29,964 bases of DNA, taken from positions 1 to 29,964 of the forward strand of contig CAZUMJ010000035.1 in NCBI GenBank assembly GCA_964621605.1, read 5' to 3'. This DNA is from CAZUMJ01 sp964621605. Its GTDB lineage: Bacteria > Actinomycetota > Acidimicrobiia > Acidimicrobiales > Iamiaceae. The notes beneath the pieces are model-generated. The model worked only from the letters and a program-made list of their open reading frames with translations. It ran no database searches and had not been told where the DNA came from. A program made the position numbers and the translations under genes. Positions 22,561 to 29,964 of this stretch are shown in pieces. How positions within the stretch are numbered: the first letter of the stretch is position 1; every line of letters starts with the position of its first letter.

Positions 22561-24326
22561 GCCGGCACCCATTCTTCCGGGTCTGGATACACCGCCGACG
22601 CCAATCCGCCGTCGGGTCCGTCAGGGGCCGGCCCATCCTCACCCGCTCCCCCGCCGAGGTGCGCGTCTCTGCCGCCCCGCAGCATCGACGCACCCGCGGC
22701 GATCAGGCACATCACTGCACTGGCGGTGAACGCGATGCGCAACCCGTCCATGAACGGGTCCGCGATCAACTCGGGGAAGAAGCGCTTGCCGGTGATCTCC
22801 GACGCCTTCGCAGGTGGAAGCTGTGCGAGCACGCTCGGCTGGCCGTCCGGGCCGGGGTGCCCGAGCAACTTCTCCATCGGGTTGTAGCCAAGGAACGCGG
22901 CGAACAGGCTTCCCACCGGAGGCGTCTTCGCCACCGCCTCTGCTTGCGCCGCCGGTACGCCCTCGGCTTCGAGCCGGTCGGCCATGCGCGTCGGCAGCGT
23001 CGCAGCGAGGCCCACGATCATGAGCGAGAAGAACAGCCCGATGGAGAGGACCATCCCGGTGTTCTGAAACGTCGATCGCATCCCCGACGCGGCCCCGCGC
23101 TGGGCCGCCGGCACGCTGTTCATGATGCCGGTCACGTTCGGTGCGGCGAAGAGTCCCATCCCGATGCCGTTCAGGAAGAGCAGCACCGCGAACACCCAGA
23201 ACGAGAAGTCGGCCGGCAGGCCCATCAGAGCTACGAAGGTGGCGGCAGCGAGGAGCATCCCGCCCGCGGTGAACGTGCGCGCGCCGTACCGGTCCGACAA
23301 CCAGCCCGACGTCGGCCCCGCCAAGAGGAAGCCGATGGTGAGGGGAACCATGTAGATGCCCGCCCACAGCGGGGTGGACTCGAAGCTGTAGCCGTGCAAC
23401 GGCAGCCAGATGCCCTGCAGCCAGATGATGAGCACGAACTGCATGCCGCCGCGCCCGATCGCAGAGAGCAGCCCGGCGATGTTTCCCATGCTGAACGGGC
23501 GGATCCGGAAGAGCCGAAGGTGGAACATCGGGTCCTCCACCCTCGTCTCGACGACGCAGAACACGGCCAGCAAGCCGACGCCGACCACCAACTCGGCGAG
23601 CACCCAGGGGCTCGTCCACCCCATCGTGTGCCCACCTGACGGCTGGATCCCGTAGGTGATGGCGATCAGCACGAGGATGAGCCCGACCCCGAAGGTGAGG
23701 TTGCCCGCCCAGTCGAGCTTGGAGCGAATGCGAACTCCGGTGTCGCGCAGCTTCGCGTAGGCCCAGATCGTGCCGAACACCCCGAAGGGCACGTTGATCC
23801 AGAAGATGGCCCGCCAGTCCCAGTCGGCGAGCAGGCCACCCACGATCAAGCCGATGAACGAACCAGAGATGCCGGCGACCATGTTGATGCCCATGGCCAT
23901 GCCGCGCTCTTGGACGGGGAACGCATCGGTGATGATGGCGGTGGAGTTGGCCATGAGGAGCGCACCGCCCACCCCCTGCACGACGCGGAAGCCGATGAGC
24001 CACATGGCGCCGGATGGTCCGTCGAAGGGGCACAGCGACAGGGCGATCGAGGCCACGGTGAAGATCGCGAAGCCGGCGTTGTACATGCGCACGCGCCCGA
24101 AGATGTCGCCGAGGCGGCCGAAGAACACGACCATGACCGCCGTGACCACGAGGTAGCCCATGAGCATCCAGAGCAGGTACCCGATGTTGGCCGGCTCGAG
24201 CGGGTCGAGGTGGATGCCTCTGAAGATGGCCGGCAGCGAGATCAACACGATCGAACTGTCGAGCATCGCCATGAAGATGCCGAGGGTGGTGTTGGAGAGG
24301 GCGGTCCACTTGTAGCGGTCTGTCAT
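22557..24326 (-). CDS. DHA2-family (EmrB/QacA-like) multidrug efflux MFS transporter
   Basis: The 589-residue permease has about 14 hydrophobic helices. Early motifs fit the DHA2 drug:proton antiporter group: MLDSSIVLISLPAI in helix 1, FGRLGDIFGRVRMY in the loop after helix 2 (motif A), FRVVQGVGGALLMANS in helix 4 (motif B/C region), and WRAIFWINVPFG. It probably exports toxic compounds across the inner membrane using the proton gradient. A long loop near residues 460-530 between the last helices is longer than usual. ATG 24326 follows a modest GGAGCC ribosome site. It is the first gene of a two-gene operon with the MerR regulator; the promoter region holds a palindrome. Substrate unknown. 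Confidence 0.93.
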   Translation of the reverse strand: MTDRYKWTALSNTTLGIFMAMLDSSIVLISLPAIFRGIHLDPLEPANIGYLLWMLMGYLVVTAVMVVFFGRLGDIFGRVRMYNAGFAIFTVASIALSLCPFDGPSGAMWLIGFRVVQGVGGALLMANSTAIITDAFPVQERGMAMGINMVAGISGSFIGLIVGGLLADWDWRAIFWINVPFGVFGTIWAYAKLRDTGVRIRSKLDWAGNLTFGVGLILVLIAITYGIQPSGGHTMGWTSPWVLAELVVGVGLLAVFCVVETRVEDPMFHLRLFRIRPFSMGNIAGLLSAIGRGGMQFVLIIWLQGIWLPLHGYSFESTPLWAGIYMVPLTIGFLLAGPTSGWLSDRYGARTFTAGGMLLAAATFVALMGLPADFSFWVFAVLLFLNGIGMGLFAAPNVTGIMNSVPAAQRGAASGMRSTFQNTGMVLSIGLFFSLMIVGLAATLPTRMADRLEAEGVPAAQAEAVAKTPPVGSLFAAFLGYNPMEKLLGHPGPDGQPSVLAQLPPAKASEITGKRFFPELIADPFMDGLRIAFTASAVMCLIAAGASMLRGGRDAHLGGGAGEDGPAPDGPDGGLASAVYPDPEEWVPA

Positions 24327-24368
24327 GTCGGAGGCTCCGGATCGGGGTGCCTCCGTGCTACCGCAACT

Positions 24369-24384
24369 TTGACGTTAACGTCAA
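24369..24384. promoter_or_regulatory. Perfect 16-bp palindrome upstream of the efflux operon
   Basis: TTGACGTTAACGTCAA begins 43 bases before the permease ATG and contains TTGACG, a good -35. Similar palindromes are known as sites for MerR-type regulators of acid and lipid catabolism. It is the probable operator of the MerR protein encoded in this operon. Confidence 0.7.
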
Positions 24385-24401
24385 CTTCTAGGTTTGGTGG
24401 G

Positions 24402-26669
24402 CTACTCCCGTGCCAGCTCGGCTCGCGCCGTCGCCTCGACATCGGCCGCGCTCCGCCGCCCCAGGATCTCGAACGACACCTGGTGGACCACACCGGCGAA
24501 CGGCGACGGGCCGTCCAACTCGTCGACCACGGCGGTGACCGGCCCCCTCGCCAGGTCCATGCCGGTGGACCCGAGCAGGCGCACCAGTCGCGGCACCACG
24601 GCACGCCCCACCTCGAGGCCGTCGGCGTCGACGCGCACCTCCCCGCCGAGGCCGTCGCGCTCGAAGACCGCCCGCAGCACATGGCGTCCCGGCGTCAACA
24701 GGACCTCGCCGGCGGCCCGTGACGTGACGCCGAGCGCGCGGTAGTCGAACGTCAACCGCCCGTCGTGCACGAAGAAGCAATGCCCCACGTTGTGGCTCCC
24801 CCGCGAGTACAGGATGCCCTCCCCCGCCCCGGGACGGTCCTCGACCGTCACCTCGGCCCGCACCTCGAAGCTGCGTCCGCCGAGCTGCGGGCACGCGTCC
24901 GCAGGCACGTGGGAGACCGGCGGGTAGTACACGTACGCGGGTCGGGCATGGGGGGTGCCTGGACGGGGGGCTGCGAAGAACAGCTCGATGGTCCGGTCGT
25001 CGAGCGGCAGCACCCCATGCTCCTCTGCCTCCTCCCACCACCGAGCGACCAGGTCCGCCAGCCGCTCAGGCTGCTCGGCGGACAGGTCGCGGCACTCCGA
25101 GAAGTCCTCGTCGAGGTGGAACAGCCCCCACGTGTCGTCGTCGAAGTCCTCGCCCTCGACGTGATAGGTGGTCGCCTTCCACCCGTCGTGCCAGATCCCG
25201 CGGTGCCCCATCTGCTCGAAGTACTGGGTGTCGCGCGGTGCCGGGGCGCCGGCGTCGTCGAACGTCGCCCGCAACGACCGACCCGCCAGCGGGCGCTGCG
25301 CGACGCCACGCACCGATTCGGGAGCCGGGGCCCCGACCACGTCCAGCACCGTCGCCGCCACGTCCACGGCATGGCAGAACTGCCGCCGGAACGTGCCGTG
25401 GTGTGCCGGATCGATGCCGTTCGGCCAGTGGACCACCAGCGGGTCGCGCACCCCTCCCCCGTAGGTGTTCGACTTGTACCACTTCAGCGGGGAGTTCCCG
25501 GCCTGCGCCCACCCCCAGGGATAGTTGCTGTGCGAGTGCGGGCCCCCGACGTCGTCCAAGCGGTGGGCGGCGAGGTGCTCGATGTCCTCGGGCATCCCGT
25601 TGAAGAAGCTCCACTCGTCCATCACCCCGTAGGGCCCACCCTCCCGGCTGGCGCCGTTGTCGCTGAGCACCAGCAACAGCGTGTCGTCGAGCAGACCCTG
25701 CGCGTCCAGGAACGCCACGAGACGCCCGATCTGGTCGTCGGTGTGCTCGAGCATCGCGGCGAAGGCCTCCTGCAGGCGCGCCGCGAACTGCTGCTGGGCG
25801 ACGCTCAGTTCGTCCCATGCCGGGACACCGGGGTTGCGCGGCGCGAGCGTCGTGTCCGGGGGGATCACCCCGGTGGCCACCTGCTTCGCGTACCAGCGCT
25901 CACGCCAGGTCTCGTATCCCTCGGTGAAGTGTCCCCGCCAGCGGGCGAGGTACGACTCGGGGGCCTGGTGGGGACTGTGCATGGCCCCGAACGCCAGGTA
26001 CAAGAAGAACGGCCGGTCCGGACGGACCGAGGTGAGGTCACGGATCCAGCCCGTCGCGCGATCGACGATGTCCTCGCTCACGTGGTAGCCGTCCGCCGCC
26101 GTGCCCGGCGCGTCGACGTGGTGGTTGTCGTGGGTGAGCTCCGGTGAGAACTGGTCGGTCTCGCCCTGCAGGAAGCCGTAGAAGCGATCGAAGCCCTGCT
26201 GCAGCGGCCAGTTGTGGTGGGGGCCGGCGGCCGAGCACTCCTCCATCGGGGCGAGGTGCCACTTCCCGGCGGCATACGTGGCGTAGCCGTGGGCGCGCAG
26301 CAGCTCGGCGATGGTGGCGGCGTCGGGGCTGATGCCCCCGCGCATGTGGGGGAACCCGGTGTTCCAGTTGGAGACCCCGCGCATGCCGACGCTGTGGTGG
26401 TTGCGCCCCGTGAGCAGTGCGGCCCGCGTGGGCGAGCAGAGCGCCGTGGTGTGGAAGTTGGTGTACCGCAGCCCCGCGGCGGCGAGGCGGTCGATCGTGG
26501 GGGTCGCCATGGTCGAGCCGTAGCACCCGAACTGCGAGAAGCCGACGTCGTCGAGGACGACCATCACGACGTTGGCGCCGCCCAGACCGGCGGGCGGGTC
26601 CGGCCAGGCGGGCGTGGAGTCGCGCAGGGTGCGTCCGATGTGGCCGGCGAAGGGAGCGGGATCCGTCAT
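24402..26669 (-). CDS. Type I (formylglycine-dependent) sulfatase, cytoplasmic
   Basis: Type I sulfatases hydrolyse sulfate esters using a formylglycine made from a cysteine in C-x-P-x-R. Here C78 lies in LCSPTRAALLTGRN. Metal-binding D40-D41 in VVLDDVGFSQFGCYG, AGKWHLAP near 150 and SDNGAS complete the active site. At 755 residues it resembles the large mycobacterial AtsA/AtsD type, with an extra C-terminal beta-rich region (about 560-755) of unknown role. It has no signal peptide, so it acts in the cytoplasm and needs a formylglycine-generating enzyme, not found in this window. It is divergent from the haloalkane dehalogenase gene and probably leaderless, with a clear -35/-10 pair next to ATG 26669. 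Phosphonate monoester hydrolase is a possible alternative activity. Confidence 0.93.
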   Translation of the reverse strand: MTDPAPFAGHIGRTLRDSTPAWPDPPAGLGGANVVMVVLDDVGFSQFGCYGSTMATPTIDRLAAAGLRYTNFHTTALCSPTRAALLTGRNHHSVGMRGVSNWNTGFPHMRGGISPDAATIAELLRAHGYATYAAGKWHLAPMEECSAAGPHHNWPLQQGFDRFYGFLQGETDQFSPELTHDNHHVDAPGTAADGYHVSEDIVDRATGWIRDLTSVRPDRPFFLYLAFGAMHSPHQAPESYLARWRGHFTEGYETWRERWYAKQVATGVIPPDTTLAPRNPGVPAWDELSVAQQQFAARLQEAFAAMLEHTDDQIGRLVAFLDAQGLLDDTLLLVLSDNGASREGGPYGVMDEWSFFNGMPEDIEHLAAHRLDDVGGPHSHSNYPWGWAQAGNSPLKWYKSNTYGGGVRDPLVVHWPNGIDPAHHGTFRRQFCHAVDVAATVLDVVGAPAPESVRGVAQRPLAGRSLRATFDDAGAPAPRDTQYFEQMGHRGIWHDGWKATTYHVEGEDFDDDTWGLFHLDEDFSECRDLSAEQPERLADLVARWWEEAEEHGVLPLDDRTIELFFAAPRPGTPHARPAYVYYPPVSHVPADACPQLGGRSFEVRAEVTVEDRPGAGEGILYSRGSHNVGHCFFVHDGRLTFDYRALGVTSRAAGEVLLTPGRHVLRAVFERDGLGGEVRVDADGLEVGRAVVPRLVRLLGSTGMDLARGPVTAVVDELDGPSPFAGVVHQVSFEILGRRSAADVEATARAELARE

Positions 26670-26675
26670 GAAGCG

Positions 26676-26703
26676 AGTAAACCACTGGCACGGTCAATGT
26701 CAA
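26676..26703 (-). promoter_or_regulatory. Promoter of the sulfatase gene
   Basis: On the minus strand, TTGACA (26703-26698), 16 bases, then TTTACT (26681-26676), with the ATG only 6 bases further. There is no room for a ribosome-binding site, so the transcript is probably leaderless. Confidence 0.6.
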
Positions 26704-26730
26704 CACATGCATCGGCGCTCCGACGCGAGT

Positions 26731-26758
26731 AGTGTCACGCCAAGTGTCAATAGTGGCA
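26731..26758. repeat. AGTGTCA/AGTGGCA direct repeats in the divergent promoter region
   Basis: AGTGTCA at 26731-26737 and 26743-26749, and AGTGGCA at 26752-26758, lie between the divergent sulfatase and dehalogenase genes; related TGGCAC and TGTCA copies lie at about 26687-26702. They look like regulator half-sites; no regulator gene is adjacent. Confidence 0.45.
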
Positions 26759-26787
26759 CGCGAGATGCCAACACCCTGGGGGTTCAG

Positions 26788-27696
<909 letters not shown>

Positions 27697-27699
27697 GCC

Positions 27700-28524
27700 G
27701 TGGACGTGACGCTGCTCGGAACCGGAAGCCCCATCCCCGACCCCAACCGTGGCGGGCCCGCCACGCTCGTGCGCACCGCCACGACCACCCTGCTGGTCGA
27801 CGCCGGTCGAGCGGTGACCCTGCGCCTCGCCGGTGCCGCCACCCTGCCCCCGATGCTCGACGCGGTGCTGCTCACCCACCTGCACAGCGACCACCTCTGC
27901 GACCTCAACGACGTCGTGACCACACGCTGGGTCATGTCCCTCGAGCCGAACCCGCTGCTCGTCGTCGGGCCGCCCGGAACCCGCCAGGTCGTGGACGGCA
28001 TGTTCGCCATGTTGGCGCTCGACATCGGCTATCGACTGGCGCACCACGACGACCTGCTCGCCCCGCCGGAGGTGCAGGTGCGGGAGGTCTTCCCCGGAGA
28101 CGAGCTCGTCATCGGAGACACCACCGTGCAGGTGGGGCGCACCGACCACCGCCCCGTCGAACCCACCGTTGGGTACCGCATCGCCGACGGCACTCACACC
28201 GTCGCACTGGGAGGCGACGGCATCCCTTGCGACGGCTTGGACGACCTGTGCCGGGGGGCAGACGTGTACGTCCAGACGGTCGTGCGCGACGACCTCATCC
28301 GGGGCATCCCCCTGGCGCGCTTCGTCGACATCCTCGACTACCACTCGTCGGTCGCGGATGCCGCCCGCACCGCGGCCCGCGCCGGGGTCGGCACCCTTGT
28401 CCTCACCCACCAGGTGCCGGCGGTCGCGCCCGGACAGGAAGACGAGTGGCGGGCGCTCGCCGCCGAGCACTTCGCGGGCACGGTCGTGGTCGGCGACGAC
28501 CTCACCACCGTCACCACGGGCTGA
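27700..28524 (+). CDS. RNase Z-like metallo-beta-lactamase-fold hydrolase
   Basis: The 274-residue protein has the metal-binding motif H60-L-H62-S-D64-H65 after VLLT, a GTGSPIPDPNRGGP start typical of the RNase Z/ElaC side of the superfamily, H-R-P near residue 150, an aspartate in LGGDGIPCDGLDDL, and THQVPA near the end. It lacks the exosite arm expected of a true tRNA-processing RNase Z, so it is more likely a small-molecule hydrolase; some relatives are arylsulfatases or phosphodiesterases, which would suit the sulfatase and dehalogenase next to it. GTG 27700 starts 3 bases after the dehalogenase stop, so the two are translationally coupled. The substrate is not determined. Confidence 0.88.
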   Translation: MDVTLLGTGSPIPDPNRGGPATLVRTATTTLLVDAGRAVTLRLAGAATLPPMLDAVLLTHLHSDHLCDLNDVVTTRWVMSLEPNPLLVVGPPGTRQVVDGMFAMLALDIGYRLAHHDDLLAPPEVQVREVFPGDELVIGDTTVQVGRTDHRPVEPTVGYRIADGTHTVALGGDGIPCDGLDDLCRGADVYVQTVVRDDLIRGIPLARFVDILDYHSSVADAARTAARAGVGTLVLTHQVPAVAPGQEDEWRALAAEHFAGTVVVGDDLTTVTTG

Positions 28525-28535
28525 GCGCACGCACC

Positions 28536-28594
28536 GCTCAGGCGGTGGGTCGCACCACCAGCTCAGGCGGTGGGCCGCACCACCAGCTCAGGCG
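28536..28594. repeat. 25-bp tandem repeat across the NlpC/P60 stop codon
   Basis: Two 25-base units (28536-28560, 28561-28585) differ only at one base (28550 t, 28575 c), and a third partial copy of 9 bases follows (28586-28594). On the minus strand the unit covers the last codons and stop of the hydrolase gene, so the 3' end has been copied downstream. A weak hairpin ACCGC/GCGGT lies at 28533-28546. Confidence 0.9.
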
Positions 28595-29795
28595 TTCCCA
28601 TGTAGAGGCTGCCGTAGCGGACCACGTCGCCCGTGCGCGGGGCGTGGATCACCTGGCCACCGCCGATGTACAGCGCTTCGTGGCCGCCACCCCAGTAGAA
28701 CACGAGGTCGCCCGGGGCGATCTGCGACAGTGGCACGACCTGCCCCTGGCGCATCTGATCCCACGTGAGGTGGGAGAGCGACACACCGGCCTGGGCATAG
28801 GCGTAGAGCGTCAGACCGGAGCAGTCGAAGCCGCGGATCCCGGCGCCCGCACCGAAGCCCATGCTGGGGCCCGAGGCGGTGCCGCCACCCCACGAGTAGG
28901 GGACGCCGAGCTGCGACCGCGCCGCCGCGATCGCGACCTGAGCTGCCGACGCGTTCGGCGGTGCCACGAACCCACCGCCGGAGGGTTCGTCATCGTTCGT
29001 CGCAGACGAGTCGGTCCCACTCACCGGCGGGAGCGCCACGGGCGCAGACGACGGCACCCGCTGCGCACGGGCGGCGTCGGCCCGGGCGCGCGCCTCGGCG
29101 TCGGCACGAGCCCGCTCCTCGGCTGCACGCTGCTCGGCGGCCTGCTTCTCGGCCACCGCCTGCGCCAGCTCTCCCTGGAGCTGTGCCTGCATGGTGGCGA
29201 GGCGGTCGGCGGCGCGCTGCGCCTCGGCCTGGTGGGTCTCGGCCCGGGCGAGCACGTCTGCGGCCTCGGCCCGCTTGGCCTGAAGGTCGGCGGCCTTCTC
29301 ACGCGTGACCTGCTGCGATGCCCGAAGCTGGTCGACGAGCTCCTGTCGGTCACCGACCGCAGACGCCACGTATCCCTCACGCTGGTCGCGGGTGTCGGAC
29401 CCCTCGCCGAGCATCTCGGTCAGGTCGTTCGAGGCACCGCCCGACATGTACGCCCGCAACGCGTACGAGGAGAGTTCCTTGCGACTCGCGCCCTCGGCCG
29501 CGCGGGCACGTTCCAGGCTCGTCGCTGCGTCGGCGATCTCGGCGTCGAGCTTCTCGGCGCGGTAGCGCGCCTGTTCGACCTCGGTCGTCGCCGTCCTGAT
29601 CTGGGCCTGCAGCTGGCTCATCTCGGCGCTCACCGCCGCGGCACGGGAACGGAGGTCGGCCACCGGGTCGGCGTGGGCTGCCGGCGTCGGGAGCAGCCCC
29701 AGCGCCACGGCGCCGAGCGCCAAGACCACCCAGAGGGTCGTGCGGCGCACGACCGGGCGGGCATCGGAGGTGACACGTCGGGAGTGATGGTGCAC
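28563..29795 (-). CDS. Secreted NlpC/P60 peptidoglycan endopeptidase with coiled-coil N-terminus
   Basis: This 410-residue protein starts with a basic segment and hydrophobic helix ending in PAAHA-DP, a signal peptide cut near residue 42. Residues about 45-250 form a long Ala/Glu/Arg-rich coiled coil, as in RipA- and PcsB-type cell-separation enzymes. A Ser/Pro linker leads to the NlpC/P60 domain (about 285-408) with nucleophile C325 in GFDCSGLTLYAYAQAG, a base H372 in GGGHEALYIGG and a polar third residue H384 in VIHAPRTG. It probably cuts D-glutamyl-meso-diaminopimelate bonds during cell division, with the coiled coil restraining it. GTG 29795 has GAGGA about 10 bases upstream. The 25-bp duplication at its end leaves the protein intact. 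Confidence 0.94.
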   Translation of the reverse strand: MHHHSRRVTSDARPVVRRTTLWVVLALGAVALGLLPTPAAHADPVADLRSRAAAVSAEMSQLQAQIRTATTEVEQARYRAEKLDAEIADAATSLERARAAEGASRKELSSYALRAYMSGGASNDLTEMLGEGSDTRDQREGYVASAVGDRQELVDQLRASQQVTREKAADLQAKRAEAADVLARAETHQAEAQRAADRLATMQAQLQGELAQAVAEKQAAEQRAAEERARADAEARARADAARAQRVPSSAPVALPPVSGTDSSATNDDEPSGGGFVAPPNASAAQVAIAAARSQLGVPYSWGGGTASGPSMGFGAGAGIRGFDCSGLTLYAYAQAGVSLSHLTWDQMRQGQVVPLSQIAPGDLVFYWGGGHEALYIGGGQVIHAPRTGDVVRYGSLYMGTPELVVRPTA

Positions 29796-29907
29796 GATGG
29801 CGGTCCTCGTACGTCGGGGGCGGTGGGGGGTTCACGGACCGGGTTCGTGGACGCCCCACTCGGGCACCCCCTCATCATCGTCACAAAACCGTAGCACTTG
29901 AGCCTTC

Positions 29908-29918
29908 TTCGTAACGAA
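29908..29918. promoter_or_regulatory. Short palindrome in the last divergent promoter region
   Basis: TTCGT-A-ACGAA is a perfect 5-bp-arm palindrome in the 136-base gap between the divergent hydrolase and the last gene. A -10-like TACGGT for the hydrolase lies near 29889-29894 on the minus strand. Either may be chance; the rest of the gap shows nothing clear. Confidence 0.3.
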
Positions 29919-29931
29919 CTGGAGCCGGGGC

Positions 29932-29964
29932 ATGGAACTGCGTGGCAAGCGAATCGTCCTCACG
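29932..29964 (+). CDS. Start of a gene cut by the window edge, possibly a short-chain dehydrogenase
   Basis: Eleven codons are visible, MELRGKRIVLT, after a GGAGCC ribosome site 5 bases before ATG 29932. This beginning is typical of SDR oxidoreductases, whose next residues would be a glycine-rich GASxGIG motif, but it is too short to be sure. It is divergent from the NlpC/P60 gene. Confidence 0.5.
   Translation, partial: MELRGKRIVLT

Noticed and set aside
27700..28524. True tRNA 3'-processing RNase Z
   Set aside because: The exosite arm is not seen, and coupling with a dehalogenase makes a small-molecule hydrolase more likely.

Overview
The window is high-GC DNA (roughly 70% G+C) with tightly packed, often overlapping genes, many GTG starts and several apparently leaderless promoters. 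Marker families (a DUF3516 RNA helicase, a DUF222/13E12 HNH protein with an actinobacterial-type SOS box, an AurF-like diiron oxygenase, fused isobutyryl-CoA mutase, M. tuberculosis-like sulfatase and haloalkane dehalogenase) point to an actinobacterium, possibly an environmental Acidimicrobiia-like lineage. The exact taxon cannot be fixed from the sequence alone. No tRNA, rRNA, CRISPR array, insertion sequence or prophage was seen.

Layout. 1-2519 (minus): the N-terminal two thirds of a fused isobutyryl-CoA mutase (IcmF), preceded by a tiny four-cysteine protein resembling high-potential iron-sulfur proteins. 2569-5091 (plus): DUF3516 Ski2-like helicase, converging on engB (minus). 5923-8917 (plus): a membrane-anchored YceI protein, a small membrane protein, then a TetR regulator overlapping an AurF-like diiron oxygenase. 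8949-10900 (minus): a thiolase with a near-perfect operator upstream, and a membrane protein. 11071-13671 (plus): a large ATP-binding LuxR (LAL/MalT-like) regulator divergent from that membrane protein. 13855-15937 (plus): the DUF222-HNH protein and a cytoplasmic YceI protein with a good sigma70-type promoter.

16008-21928 (minus) is the most interesting block: ahpC, ahpF, oxyR, a diadenylate-cyclase-domain (DAC) gene, an SRPBCC gene and an alaA-type aminotransferase. From ahpF onward the genes overlap or nearly touch, and the block ends in a 12-bp-stem hairpin. This joins a complete peroxide-detoxification and sensing unit to a probable c-di-AMP synthase whose RHR motif is changed to RHT.

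22036-24326 (minus): a DHA2 drug-efflux permease overlapping a MerR regulator, with a perfect 16-bp palindrome upstream. 24402-28524: a cytoplasmic type I sulfatase divergent from a haloalkane dehalogenase and an RNase Z-like metallo-hydrolase, suggesting breakdown of sulfated or halogenated organics. 28563-29795 (minus): a secreted NlpC/P60 peptidoglycan hydrolase whose 3' end is tandemly duplicated. At 29932 a new plus-strand gene begins, possibly a short-chain dehydrogenase, and runs off the window.

No gene-free stretch exceeds about 190 bases. Functions come from motif recognition and recalled family features; no database search was possible.
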